Assembly (NCBI GenBank): GCA_011316305.1
Contig: SAUG01000048.1
Location: 310,001-374,000, forward strand
Length of the DNA stretch: 64,000 bases
Reading direction: 5' to 3'
Origin: Rusavskia elegans
Taxonomy: Eukaryota > Ascomycota > Lecanoromycetes > Teloschistales > Teloschistaceae
Shown: one piece after another, positions 1 to 12,879 of the stretch
Numbering within the stretch: position 1 is the first letter of the stretch
Layout of the letters: every line of letters starts with the position of its first letter
Translations under genes and position numbers: made by a program
The notes under the pieces: generated by a model
The model's input: the letters and a program-made list of their open reading frames with translations, nothing else
Database searches by the model: none
What the model was told of the DNA's origin: nothing

Positions 1-880
1 ACTAATTAAAATCTAGGGTTTATAATAAGCCGGTAAATATACTATCTATATCCTCTCGAATATTATATTCTATTAACGGGATCGAATAAAGGCCGTTTTT
101 TAGAAGGATAAAGAGATTATAGCTATATATATACTATCTATCTATAATAATAAGAAAGGGCGGATTATTATTACTAGCTCGGGTATTATTAGAATAGTAT
201 TAATATTTTATCGGGCTAATTTTTTTATTAAAATAGACCCCGACTTTCTAGATAGTATAGATAAATAGGTTATTAATTGAATTTAGCGGTACGGCTAATA
301 ATACGCCTATTACGTATAGCGATTTATTACCGCCGATAATTTTAAAGAGGTAATTATTAAATAATAGTAGGAAATTTAAAGGGAGATTATAGATAAAATA
401 TATATTTTACCGGCCGATTATAATATTTCTAAAGAAGATAAAAGTAGTAATAACGAAGTTCTAGTCTAGAATATTTATCGGGTAATATATTTATAGTAGT
501 AGCTATACCGGCCGTTTATCGAGGTATTAAAATTATGAAGGAATATATTTTATAGAGAACTTTTAAGCCTATTATTAATTCTTCCTATTATAACTCTAGT
601 ATTAGGTATAGAGACTTAATTATACCTCCGAGGTTATACTATAAAGGCTATAAATATAGAATAATACCTTTATAAATATCTAGAGTAAAAGCTACGTAAA
701 TAAACCTAAGGTACCCGGAATAGATAGTATAGTAATATAATATAGGTCCTGTAGTACTACCGTAGTATCTATAGAAGTAAGTAGTATAGTATCTATAGTA
801 GATACTACGTACGGACTATAGAGACGCGCTAGTTAAAAAAGGCTAGACTATTATATACTTCGAGGTCGGAAAATTTTTAA
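1..880 (+). pseudogene. Helicase-like relic, C-terminal part
   Basis: This is a RIP-degraded copy of the sequence at 11824-12180. The two align without difficulty over about the first 340 bases, including a shared reading frame in which residues read roughly R-(I/L)-(I/V)-(I/V)-T-S-S. In the better copy downstream that segment follows SNF2-type motifs, so by position it would be the start of the second helicase lobe. All stops in the frame are TAA or TAG. After about position 340 the two copies diverge and I recognise nothing. The gene enters from outside the window, so its 5' end is missing. Assignment to a helicase rests entirely on the 10.8-12.1 kb copy and is tentative. Confidence 0.35.
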
Positions 881-910
881 ATATTAATTAATCCCTTATA
901 TTTTCGAATA

Positions 911-958
911 TTCGATTTTTTATTCGACCTTTTATTCGACCTTTTATTCGACTTTTTA
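911..958 (+). repeat. 12-bp tandem repeat, four units
   Basis: Four consecutive 12-base units, consensus TTCGACCTTTTA, start at 911, 923, 935 and 947. Outer units differ from the inner ones by C-to-T changes. The period is a multiple of three, so it would encode a repeated four-residue motif if the region was coding. Confidence 0.8.
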
Positions 959-999
959 TTAACTTTTATTATAATCTATATCAAATCCGCTAGCTATTC

Positions 1000-2590
1000 T
1001 AATTAACTAGCTATATCGAGTATTCCGGCGAAATATCCTATTTAACTCGAAGTCTAGCTACGAATTGATTTTATTAACTATAACTATAGCGAGTTAAAGA
1101 AGAACGCTATAGTTATTCGCCAGTCTATTAGCTATATAGGAGCTGCCTAGCTTATAGCTCGTCCCGTTATCGTTAACTTTATTAAATAGTATAATCTAGA
1201 AACGCTAGATACTATAAAGAATAAAAAGACTACTATACTTTAATAGGACCGCTTTATTACTAGACTGATTTTATAATTCTTTATAAATCCTAACTAGATC
1301 TCTAAACTATACCTTAACGACGCTTTCGATATTGTTTTCTATTCCCTAATCGATACTATTTCTAAATTTAAGGCCGTTAAGACCTAGTATAAAGATAGTA
1401 GTTCTTTAATCTTACCTACTAAAACTCTAGGAGTTGATAATAATCTACCGATACCTATTAGCTTTTCTTCCTCGATATATAATTCTATATAGTCTATCTA
1501 GCTATACTATATTAATTCTAAAAGTTTTATCTATTTCTAGCTTTATTACTTTCTATAAAATTTCCTTTTTTTTACTTTTAATCTAATTCGCTAGACCTTC
1601 GTAATCGATAGGATATAGAAAGAAAGGGAAACTATTATTTAGATAGTATCTAGTAGCTATCTCGATACCGAAACTATAGTTTTAAATCTTAAATTCGACC
1701 TTAATTAGAATAAGCCTTCTACTATTATTTTAGAGCTTATTAAATAAAAGATATATTCGGTTAAAAGTAATATTAACTACCTTTTTATTCTAACTAGTAC
1801 TAGCTAATTAGTATAAATAGGGTACTATAAAAGAGCGGAGTCTTTCTATTTTTAGAAATCCTTAGTCCCGTCGTAACTTCCTAGCTAGCGCCGAAAATAT
1901 TGATTACCCCGATATATAGAAAATAGAGTTTCGTTAATAATATCTTTTCTCTAATATAATCGGATTTAGGAACTAATAATAAAGCTATATTCGAATTATC
2001 GAAACGATAGTACTATATTCTATAATTTAACTTCTTTTCTATCTTTCTATACCTATTAGATATATATCCTTTAGTTATAGATCGTATTAATAATACCTAA
2101 TTTAATAGCGACTTTATAACGGTTTAGCCTAGTAAAGGACCTCTAGTATAGACTCCCCCGAAGATATTAGAATTATCGAGCTAGCCTTAAAAGCTAAGTA
2201 ATATTCTAGAACAGGGACTATTAAACGAAGCCGCGGCCGCTTTTATAAATAAAGGGGACCTAGCTAATAGGAATAAATTCGAGGTATTATAAGTATATAT
2301 TTACTTACTAGCTATATCTAGGCTAATTATATATACTAGCGTTTTTAAAGCGTTCGATTCTAAGCTCTATATATAACTAGGTATTAATAAATATCTTTTC
2401 TATAAGGCTATAGAATCGTCTTCTTATAATATAAAAAATACGGATATAAAATTACTATTCCTATTAAAGGCTTTAAATATAATATACTAGAGTACTAATT
2501 AGTAGCTACCTTTTAGTATATTATTTATAGGAAGCTATTAGCAATAATATAAAGTTCGGTAAAATATAACTAGTCTTTATTCTACTTTAA
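1000..2590 (+). pseudogene. Unidentified coding relic upstream of the helicase-like gene
   Basis: From about 1300 to 1960 one plus-strand frame reads as protein-like sequence broken only by TAA and TAG, consistent with a coding region that lost Gln and Trp codons to RIP. Close to element A (2521-2590) a different frame is protein-like. That frame continues without a shift into 10208 once element A and one copy of its TTTAA duplication are removed. I therefore read this as the 5' part of, or the neighbour just upstream of, the helicase-like gene at 10208-12540. The change of frame implies an indel, an intron or two separate genes. No catalytic motif is recognisable here. Confidence 0.3.
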
Positions 2591-2766
2591 TATTGGAAGT
2601 ACGTATTACGCATAACAGCTGTACCAAGATACCAAGGGCGCTAGTACCGATCAGGCCTAGTAGCTCTCGGCGCTAAGACCCTGCTACCTCCTTTTTATAT
2701 ACTTAGTCCAGGCGAAAGCCTACTTTAGTAAATTAAGCTTAATATTCTATATATATAATTTTAATA
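2591..2766 (+). repeat. 5' LTR of element A
   Basis: A 176-bp LTR beginning TATTGGAAGT (from TGTTGGAAGT) and ending TTTTAATA. Its outer half keeps CpA and TpG, for example in CAGCTGTACCAAG near 2616. Its inner end has lost them. Confidence 0.95.
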
Positions 2767-3539
2767 GGTTATAAACCCGGAAGCTCTAGCCGAGTTAGTT
2801 TATAATAGTTATTATTATTATTCGCGAGTATTATATTTTTATATTTAATTTCTTTATATTTTTATTAAATCTTCTTTCCTATCTACCTTTTAATAGATCC
2901 GATATATATTATTAAACCGTATAAAATATCTAATATAGCGAATAATAAAGTCTATAGTTATATTACTATCTATAAGTACTCCGGTAACTACCGAAATTAT
3001 AAATAGCTAAATAGACCCCTTTTATTTTATTTTATAACCTCTTCTAGCCGTTTAAACTACTAACCTCCTTACTTTCGGATAGAACTATTAAGTCGCTAAT
3101 TTACTATATATAGATATATTACTATAGGAATATTATACTAGGTACGGTAATTAGACCTTTAAAATTAGATCTTTATAATTATTAATTTTATATTCTACCG
3201 TCTAGCTAATACTAGTTATCGGCGTATATTCTATAGCTACTAGCTATTATAAATAAATACGGGAAGTAACTACCTAGCTAACTTAGTATAGGCTAGGACC
3301 TCTATAAAATAGGAAGCTAATAGACTATATTTTTAGCTATTATATCTTTTCTAACCTCCTAATAGTTTAAGCGAGTACCTATTATTCCTAAATTAACTAC
3401 TATTTATTTCTAGAGTTTAGAACTATTAAACCTAGCTTTAGTTTTACTAGCTATATTATCTAGTCTTAAGTAGTATAAGAGCTCGAAGCCTCTTATTTAT
3501 TACTAAGGACTATTATTATATTATTTTACCTTTCGAAAC

Positions 3540-6500
3540 TTTACCTAATCTATTTTAAACCTTATATCTACCTCTATATTATTATTATTATTAAAGCCTT
3601 ATATTAATCCTCGTAACTTTAAAAGTCTTAAATAATATTTCTTTTAAGGACTATCTAATAACTTCCGGGTAAGCTAAACCGCCTATAATTTCTAATTCTC
3701 TATTAAAGACTATAGGTTCTTCTATAACTAATAGTAAATTAATTTTACTATTTAGAGCTATCTATACCCGGACTCTAATTATTATCTATTAATATTATTT
3801 TCTATTATATTTAAAGACGACCCGGATCTTTTTATAGCTTTTAGTCCTTTTCCGATATTTTTAAGCCTAAGTAATTTATTTAGCCTTAAAGTTATTATTT
3901 TTCTAGACTATTTACCGCCTAGATTTCCTACTATATCCGATTTCTATAGCGCTATTCTTTATAGAATTCTAATTTAGTCTAGTACTAAACTCGGCGATAT
4001 ATCTACCTTTATATTAATTATAGATAATATTAAGCTAGGGGGATCCGGCTACCCTATTAATATAGTTCTAAAATTTAAGACCTGCTCGGACTATAAAAAC
4101 TAAAAAGAAGATATTATAGTCTACTATATTTTTAATAACTTCCGAGCTACTATTAAAGGCTTTCTATTTCTAGGTATTTCCGAATATAAAAAAGAATATA
4201 TAGAACGCGCCTATATAGCGATTAAGATAATCTATAGTATTAATACTAAAAATTTTATTAAAAATATTATATTAGATACTAAAAAGATACTAGATAAATT
4301 CTAAATATAATATAGAATCTATAGTACCGGTAAATTTATAGAATTTAATATTTAGCTAGATATCCTCTATTATAATAGTTCCTTCGAGAATATAGAAGCC
4401 TATATAGCTAAGTTTTATAAATTTATTAATAAGATTTTAGCTATAGATATTACTATTTTAGAAAGCCTTTTTATTTTAAAATTTCTTTAAGGCTTTAGTA
4501 TTTCTTTTAGCTACTTCTAGACCTCGTTTACCTAAAGTAATATTATTATTAGAGATAAAGATAGGCGAAAATAAAAAGTAGTTATTTTAAATAAAACTAT
4601 TAGTACTATTATTAGTAAGGAATATTACTAATATAGTAGTACCGAGTCTACTATTACTAGAACTAAAGCCTTCTTATCTATAAATAATCCGAATAAGTAA
4701 GTTATTAAAGTCGACTACTATTCCTACTATAACTAAAATAGCTATATAAAAAATATCTATTATAGTCTATATCCTAAATTAAAGAAAACTTAGATAGTAG
4801 ATAAATAGAAGAACGGTAGTAGTAAACGCTAGAAAAGTAATAGTAGTAATAAAGGTAAAAGCGGTAAAAAAAAGGATAGTAAAAATAGTAAGAATAATAA
4901 GTCTAAAAATAATAAATCTAAAAATAAATCTATTAAATCTAAAAAATTACTAAATTTTATTATAATAGTACCGGCCCCTACTAATTTTAGCTTTATAACT
5001 TTTGCTCCTACGGCTTTATCGGCCTTATTAAATAAACTAGACTTTACTAATAGTTAGATATTCGACTATACCTATAATTATTATACTACCTTCTAGCGGT
5101 ACCTCTTTATTAAATCTACTATAAAACCTATTTAAAGCGAGTCTATAACCGGTATTAGAAATATTATTAACCCCTGATTAATCGCTAAAGATATTATTAT
5201 ACTTAATTACCTTATTAATAGTAAATACCGCCCTATAGAATTCTATAATATCTTTTATATTTCTAGGTCCGGTACTAATCTACTATTAATATTATAAATT
5301 TAGAAAATAGGCGTTAAAGTAATTATTAAAGATTCTAGCTTTAGCTTTAGTTTTAGTACTCCGGATTTAACGTTAACTATTTATACGTACGAAGGTCTAT
5401 TCCTATTAAATATTAATACTATATAGCGCGGCCCTATAAAATTTTTTTCTATTTCTTTTTTTTCTTTTTTTCTATTTTTATTTTTATCTTTATTAATATT
5501 TAATATAGCTTTAAAGGCCTACGCTAAAATATCGGTAGAGATAGAAAGTATCTAGTATATCCGGCTTAGATACTTTAGTAACTAAAACTTATATAAATTA
5601 GCGAATATATCTATAGGGATTAATCTATCTAAAATTTCTAAATCTAAATCTAATTTCTATAAAGTTTATATTCTAGATAAATAATATAATTAGTTTTATA
5701 GGGGCTATATCCGCTCCGGTAGCGGTTTTATAGACCTTATTTATACTAATTATATAGGTCCTATTCGAGAAAATAAAGTTCTAGTTATATATAATAGGAG
5801 CTAATATATCTTTACTTTTCTAGATAATAATACCTAGAAGTATAATATCTATATAACTAAATTAAAAGACGCCCCTAAAACCCTAGAATACTAAAACTAC
5901 TTCTACGTCTATAATAAAAAAGGCGTTTTTATTATTAAATATTTTCGTAGTAATAATAAATTTAGGAACTATATTATATCTAAAAGCTTCGCTAATAAAA
6001 ATATCTAGTAGGAATCTACTATATCTAATAATCTATAATAGAACGGTATATTTAAATATTTCGGGTAGATACTAATATATAAAACCTATCCTATATTAGT
6101 TTATAGCGGCTTTAGTAAAAAATATTAGCCGCTATTTATTAAAGCTACTATCTTTCTATATTTCCGGTTACCTAGTAGTAAATTAGATATAACCCTATAT
6201 AAAAAAGAATATAGTAAATTTCTAGATTTAAACCGATTCCGCGTTCTAGGTTTTATAGTATACCTAATATATAGTAAAAAGATTTAAAAGTTCTATAATC
6301 GGAGCTATAAATATATTATAGTTAATTACTTTAGTAATACTATCTATAAGTTATTAAACCTTTAGGATAAAATTTTTTATACTTTTTCTATAGTATTTAA
6401 AGAAATAGATTAAAACCTAGATTTATTAGATCTATAGAAGTTAGAAGAATTAGAAAATAAACTTTAATAGTAGCCTCTATAGAAACGGCAGTATACTAAT

Positions 6501-8515
6501 AGGGGGTCTAATTCTAGAAGGTTATAACTATAATCTAGTAATTTCCTTTTAATATCTAAATTAATAGCTCCTCCGATACTTTATCGGACTCCTTTTATCT
6601 ATAATTAAGTTTCTTTACCGGCTAACCTACCTACTAGACCTTATATTACTAAAATTAATAACTCCGAATTTAATTCCGATAAATTATTATCCTATTTTTA
6701 AACTATTATATCTTACCTATAGACTAACTATACTACTTAATCTCTTATTAAAGTCCTACGTAACTATTCCGAATTCCGGATACTAGATAATTATAATTAT
6801 TCCTCGCTAGATCTAATTATAAATATCTATATATTTATTAATACTATAAAAAAAGATATTATATTAGACCCTTCTAAACTCTAGTTATATAAAGAGGCTA
6901 TAGATTTATTCTATACCGATAAATAGTATAAGGTTATAGAAAAAAAACTAGTATTATTAGAACTAAACGATATATAGATACTATATATTAAGGTATTACT
7001 ACCCTCTATAAAATATTTTCTAGGGGGTAAATAGGTATATAAGATTAAAAGGGATACCGATAGTAAAATTACGCGCTTTAAAGCTCGCTAGATTATTTAT
7101 AGCTTTAAATAGAAAGCCGGCGTTAATTTTAATAAAACCTTTATTTCTATTATTAAGCTAATATTATATAAAGCTATTTTCGCTATAGCTACCGCCTATA
7201 ACCTAGAGCTCGATTAAATAGATATTAAAACGGCCTTCCTTTATAGTTATATCGATAAAATTATCTATATATAATATCCTACTAGTTTCGGTAACTCTAA
7301 TATAATATATAAACTTCGGAAGGCCTTTTATAGTTTTAAATAGTTATTTCGGGTCTAGTATTACTATTTCGCTAAATTTTTTACTACTATCGGCTTTAAA
7401 TCTTTAAAATCCGATTATAGTATTTTTTATAATAGTATAATTATTATCGGCGTTTATATTAATAATATCTTTCTATATAGCGCTAGTTATTAGGACCTCG
7501 ATAATATTAAAGTATATCTAAATAAATATTTTTAAATATTAAATCTAGGCTCTATTAACTTCTACTTCGGTATAAAAATTATTAGAAACCGGGAACTCCG
7601 TACTATTTAGTTAAACTAAACTATCTATATTAAATAAATTCTAAAGAATTATAGCTTTACTATTTATAGAAATAATATTTCTATTTCTATAGATTCCGGC
7701 TTTTATTTAGAAACCGCCCCTACTAATTAAAACTACCTTTTATTAATAAAGCGTAAATATTAGAGTACTATCGGCTCCTTAATATATACTATATTTAGAA
7801 CCCGCTCTAATATTATTTTTACTATCTTTATTATTAGCTGATATTTATCTAATCCTATAAGCTACTACTAGAATACCGTTACTAGAATCTTTAAATATCT
7901 ATATAGAACGGTTTACTTTATTTTTATTTATAAAAGTAATCTATAGAAGCTTCGGGAGTATACTAATACCGATTAAATAGGTAACTATAAAACCTATCGC
8001 TCTACTTCTAGATATATCTTTAATATTAGATCCGGCGCTATTAACTAGTTATCTAAGCGGTAAATAACTATAGCTATATTAACTACCGAAGTAGAATTAG
8101 GTAGGAAGACTAGAGCTATTAAAAAGGCTATTTAATTAAATTATATCCTAAGTTAGCTATTAATTAATAAATAGGATCTAAATATTATTCTAGATATAGT
8201 AACCTTTTATAGCGATAATTAGGGTACTATTACCTTTACTAAAAACCTTTAGTTCTATAGCCGTACTAAATATATTAATATCTACATTAAATTCCTATAA
8301 GAGAAAGTCGCTAATAAAATTATTAACCTTTAATATATTCTAACAGAGTAAATAGTTACTAATAGGCTTATTAAAACCTTAAATAAAAGTAAATTTAAGG
8401 CTTTCTATATAGTATTTAAGCTTAAAAATCTAAAAATACTTTAAACTTTAAATAATAATAGCGATAATCTATCTAAATTATAAGAATTTTTCTAATAATA
8501 ATTTTTCCCGGAATA
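3540..8515 (+). pseudogene. copia gag-pol polyprotein relic (element A)
   Basis: One reading frame with no net shift runs from gag to the end of RNase H, about 1,650 codons, interrupted by RIP-type stops. The gag zinc knuckle is at 4719-4760: its C-x2-C-x4-H-x4-C ligands have all become Tyr codons, as RIP predicts for TGY and CAY. A Lys/Ser/Asn-rich stretch follows, then a protease-like segment near 5050-5080. Integrase is at about 5600-6400. Reverse transcriptase at about 6880-7560 includes L-D-x-x-D-I-K-T-A-F-L near 7209. The YxDD box at 7452-7472 now reads Y-I-N-N. RNase H near 8200-8440 shows S-D-N-x-G and T-K-N. The true start codon cannot be fixed because ATG has been lost. Confidence 0.9.
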
Positions 8516-9096
8516 TAATTAACTCCGGGGTATTAGCGATTACTATATACCTATAAATATTATTTTTAGAAAATATAATATATATTAAAAGAGATAGTTA
8601 AACTTTTAAATAATCTTAGGCCCTATAGGCCTATCTATATAGTACCTATATTATTTTTAAATCGCTATACCCTTTATATACTTTCCGATAGTATATTCGA
8701 TCGAAATCTATATATAGTTATTTATATCCGGATTTATTTTTCTATTTTAGTAGTAAAATACTAAGAATATACCTTTAGTCTAAACCCTGCTAAATTCTAT
8801 ATTAAATTTAATATATTAACTGGTTTTAATATTAGTTAAGGTATTTCTAGCTACCTAGTAGTTATTTCGGCTCTATATAAAGCTTTTCGGAGCTAGTATA
8901 AATATACTATAATTAGCGCCCTAGCCGCTAGCTACCTACTATATAATTTCGCCCGCTATCTACTACTACTATTTTTTCGAATATATTTTTATTAATTCTA
9001 TACCGTCTAATATATAAGTTATACTATTTAATTCTTTATATTCTATATTTTTATTTAATACTACTTATAGCCGTTATAGACTTAGGTAACCTTTAA

Positions 9097-9840
9097 AGAT
9101 TTAACTTTACCTCCTATATTTCTAGAAAGCTCGACCTATATATATATATCGAAGTATTTAATAGACTATTTAATAACTTTTAAGCTTATATCGCCTATAT
9201 AAACTATAATAATAATCTACCCTACTTTTACCTTCGGGTACTATTCTATCTAAGCTTCGAATCTAAGCGCTATTAGATAAGAAATAATATTAATAGCTTT
9301 TAGAATCGCGATATCTTTAGCCGTCTATAGCTAGATAGTAATAATATATAAATATATATCGGAGTCTTCGCTACCTAGCTATACTATTAAATTAACTATA
9401 GAATTCTATAGAAACTCTAGAAATAGTACTATTAGGGTACCGTAATTATTAATAATCCGAAAACTTATATTAATCCTCGAAACTATAGTAAATATTTTTA
9501 TATCTAGGACTACCTAGACGATATAACCTTTAATATATCTATAAAAGCTTATAATATCCTAATAGATATTTAGTATATATAAGTTAAGAAAAAATATAAT
9601 ATCTATACTTTTTAGTACTTCGGCGGTATTAATAATAATTAATAATACCTATAATTTACTACTAGATAGGTATTTTTAATCGCCGAAACCCTAGATACGC
9701 CCTTTTAATCGGGCGATATCCGTTTTAAATACTTTAAATAAATTTATATTATAAACTAGTACCTATATTAGTACTCTACTAAGTATACTACTACTATAAA
9801 GAGTTTAGGATACTATAGAAGCTATAGGAAGCTCTAATTT
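9097..9840 (+). pseudogene. Second ORF relic between RNase H and 3' LTR (element A)
   Basis: This plus-strand frame of about 245 codons is broken only by TAA and TAG, with no TGA. It lies between the end of pol and the 3' LTR, where some retrotransposons carry env-like or accessory genes. The same frame can be followed in element C (about 13610-14350, minus) and element D (about 44525-45265, plus), so it belongs to the family rather than to chance. I do not recognise the product and see no clear signal peptide or membrane segment. Asn, Tyr, Ile and Gln are common, partly because of RIP. A short stretch near 9470-9570 vaguely resembles the gag N-terminus near 3600, which may be coincidence. 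Confidence 0.6.
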
Positions 9841-10026
9841 TCTTTTATCTAGATTTCGATTTTTATAATTTATATATATATATCTACTATAGAAGCTCTT
9901 TAAACTTTATCTACCTCGCCTTTATTATATATAAACTCTTTTTCCTACAGGTTTTTTAGTAAATATATAGCGAGTCTATTTAATTTTTACCCTCGGTATA
10001 TATATAGTATATTATTTATATAGAAG

Positions 10027-10202
10027 TATTAGAAGTACGTATTATATATAATAGCTATACTAAAATACTAAGGGCGCTAGTACCGATCAGGCCTAGTAGC
10101 TCTCGGTACTAAGGCCCTGCTACCTCCTTTTTATATACTTAGTCCAGGCGAAAGCCTACCTTAGTAAATCAAGCTTGATATTCCATATATATGATTTCAA
10201 TA
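10027..10202 (+). repeat. 3' LTR of element A
   Basis: A 176-bp LTR from TATTAGAAGT to TTTCAATA. Here the inner (5') half is RIP-converted, while the outer half keeps CpA and TpG, for example CAAGCTTGATATTCCA near 10179. This is the opposite of the 5' LTR. Confidence 0.95.
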
Positions 10203-10207
10203 TTTAA

Positions 10208-12540
10208 TACTTTTATCTAGGATAGTAATATACTAATAGTACTAGACCGGTAGCGTATATTTCCGAATTTCTTTTAAAGTAGTATTAAACCTAGTTTAGT
10301 TAAATTATAACTCGTTTCTCTATAATCTAACTAATAAATATTATTATTATTTTCTTTTTTCTATAGTAGATAACCTGTAACCTTCGAATATATATTACCC
10401 TAGTTAGTATTTATTCCCTTTCTAATACCCCTATATTAAGTTATCGATTATATATTACTACGATTTATAGCTTTAGCGAGGTTTATATTTTATTATTATC
10501 TTTCCTCTTACTATTAGATCTTAGATCTATAAATTTAAATAGGTTTTCGGTAGTAAACTCGTATATAAAATCTTATTTAAAATTAAATAGTCGGCTATTA
10601 AAAGGACTATTAGAGATAATTTTATATAGTCGGACGATTCGCTCGACGATATTATAGTTAATAAAGATTAGGCGCTAATAGCTAGATCGAGTTCCGAGAT
10701 TATCTTAACTACTAATAACTTATTAACTAATAGCGAGATTTTTAAATAGGGTAAAGACTATTATTAGGAAGATAAAAATAGAGAAAAGTAAATAAACCGT
10801 ATTAATACGGTATATAAAGTATCCGTAATAGTAGACGAGGTTTATAAGATCAGAAGTAAATCTAACCTTTTAATAGCCGGCGATCTTATATAGTTTAAAT
10901 AAAGTTTTTAAAAGGGTCTAGGTTATATAGCTCTAAAATACCTATTATATCTTCCGTTCCTATTTATCTAGAAATAGTTTATTTTATAGATTTTATAGGA
11001 AAAGAACTTTGATAACCTTTTAACGGTATTAGTATTATTTTAGTAGTCTAGCGGGGGTAGCTAATATTTTTAGTACTATATATTTAAAATAGTAAAAGTT
11101 ACTAAATTAGCTGAACGCTATAATAAATTAATTAAAGCTATATAAAAGGAGTAAGGGGTTCCTAATATTCCTAATACTCGCTAGTACGTAGCTAGGATCG
11201 CCGAGTTCTACTTTAAATTTATTATCCGCCGCGACTATACGTCTACTATCGACGGGTATTAATACGTTTTTATACCCCCTTTAAATATTTCCTAGCGACT
11301 ATTTAAAACTATAATTTAATATAAAGCCGCTATATAGATATATTATATAACCCGTATAATCTATAAAAAGGAGTTATACCGGAAAAAATCGAAGCCGAAT
11401 ACCTCTAACCCTATTCCTTCTAATAACGCCTTCTAAAAGACCGAGCCTAGTCGAATACTTCGTATTTTAGCGATATTCCCTATATTCGTTAACAATATAT
11501 ACGACGAGAATAGTAAAAAAATAAAGAATTTATTTATAAATACTAATCTAAAGGCTCGTATAGATTTTTAGAAAAAGAAATTAGACAAGATTCTAGAAAG
11601 CTTTCTAAAATTCTAAACTATCTTTACCTTTTTATTAAACTAGCCCCCGCCGTACCTACCGCTAGACGAAAAAGGCTAGTTACCGGCGATAATATATAAT
11701 AATAATAAATTTCTAGTAGTATCTACCTACCCGTTTATAATTTAGTTTATTTATAAAATAAATTATTCCGGCTATATTTCCGTATCCCCTAAAATCCTTC
11801 TTTCCGTATTACTCTAGTAAAATCTATTATTAATTAAAATCTAGGGTTTATAATATACTAGTAAGTATACTATTTATATTTCTTTAAATATTACTTTTAA
11901 TTAGCGTAATCGAATAGAGGCTATATTTTAAAAAAACGAAGAGATTATAGTAACGTACTTACGACCTATCGATAATAATAAGAAAAGGCGGCTCGTCGTT
12001 ACTAGCTCGGTTATTATTTAGATAGTAGCTAATGTTTTATAAAGCTAAATATTTTATTAAAAGAAACTCCGATTTTCTAGATTATATTAATAGACCGGTA
12101 ATAAATTATATTCGGTAGTACGGCTAAATATATATATTTTAGGCCCTAAATATTATTATAGCGACTATTACTAAAGAGCCTATTTATAAAATACTTTAAT
12201 ATATATATATAGACCTCGTAGATAGAGCTTAGTTTATTTTATAATACCTATAGTAGTATCTACCCTATTTGCTATAATAGCTCCTAATATATTTCTTCTA
12301 TTCCTCGGTATTAGTTATAATTAGCTAGATTCTTATTATATTAGCAGCCGCTAACTATAAGTAGTTAAAAGTACTTAGTATCTTCTAACTACGCTAGGTC
12401 CTACGCTAGGTCCTACGCTAGGTTCTACGCTAGGTTCTATATAAGGGCCTACGCTAAAGTAAAATAATTCGGCTAGTCTAAACGCTCTAAAGGACTAACT
12501 CGCTTTACTACTTTTTTAATATTAAGTATATTACTAGTAT
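10208..12540 (+). pseudogene. SNF2-type helicase-like gene relic
   Basis: One plus-strand frame runs through this segment with only TAA and TAG stops. At 10825-10845 it reads V-I-V-D-E-V-(Y from H), followed by K-I-R, which fits the DEAH/Walker B motif of SNF2-family ATPases. At 11221 an I-I-R-R-D segment followed by I-P-P fits the conserved stretch after SNF2 motif III. At about 11980 R-L-V-V-T-S-S fits the start of the second helicase lobe. Walker A is not recognisable. A second copy of the 3' part is at 1-340. SNF2 proteins use ATP to move along or remodel chromatin or DNA. Whether this was a host gene family or transposon cargo cannot be told from the sequence. Confidence 0.5.
12389..12460 (+). 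repeat. 12-bp tandem repeat, four clear and two decayed units
   Basis: Units of consensus CTACGCTAGGTC start at 12389, 12401, 12413 and 12425. More diverged units follow at 12437 and 12449. The period keeps the reading frame and would give a repeated tetrapeptide within or just after the helicase-like frame. A similar unit, CTACGCTAGTAC, recurs at 28402. Confidence 0.85.
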
Positions 12541-12879
12541 CGCGAAAGCAGAGGGTTATTACTATATTTAAACGAAGCTACCTCTGGATCCTATATCTAT
12601 ACTAGACGGCTAGGAATAGTACGTTATCTAGATATCTGGAGAAATACTAGTTTTTATAATTAGCGTCTATATAAAAAGGGATAGAGGTACTATAAAATAT
12701 ATTATAAAATAGTCTAATTTCTAATATATTTCCCGATACGGATTAGTTACTACTAAAGATCGGAAACGTCGATTAATACGAGCTATATAATAAAGTTACC
12801 GATAATAAATAAAGAAACGTAGGTCGAGGTTATCCCTTATCTAAAAATAAAGATAAAAGCTATAGGAGGAACTAAAATA
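12541..12879 (+). other. Linker between helicase-like and transposase relics
   Basis: No domain is recognisable here. The frame of the helicase relic remains readable with RIP-type stops and is the same frame as the transposase relic beyond it. The segment could therefore be coding in either gene, or join them. Confidence 0.3.

Larger units (their letters stand above)
2591..10202 (+). mobile_element. Ty1/copia-type LTR retrotransposon A, full length
   Basis: The element has two 176-bp LTRs and a perfect 5-bp target duplication, TTTAA, at 2586-2590 and 10203-10207. Domain order is gag, protease, integrase, reverse transcriptase, RNase H, which is the copia order. The polyprotein frame runs from about 3540 to 8515, and a second frame lies at 9097-9840. 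A candidate primer-binding site, GGTTATAAACCCGG, starts right after the 5' LTR at 2767 and is also present in element C. The element sits inside the older helicase/Plavaka stratum. Related copies are C (minus strand) and D. The interior is heavily RIP-mutated and cannot encode protein. The outer edges of both LTRs are much less mutated than the inner edges. Confidence 0.95.
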
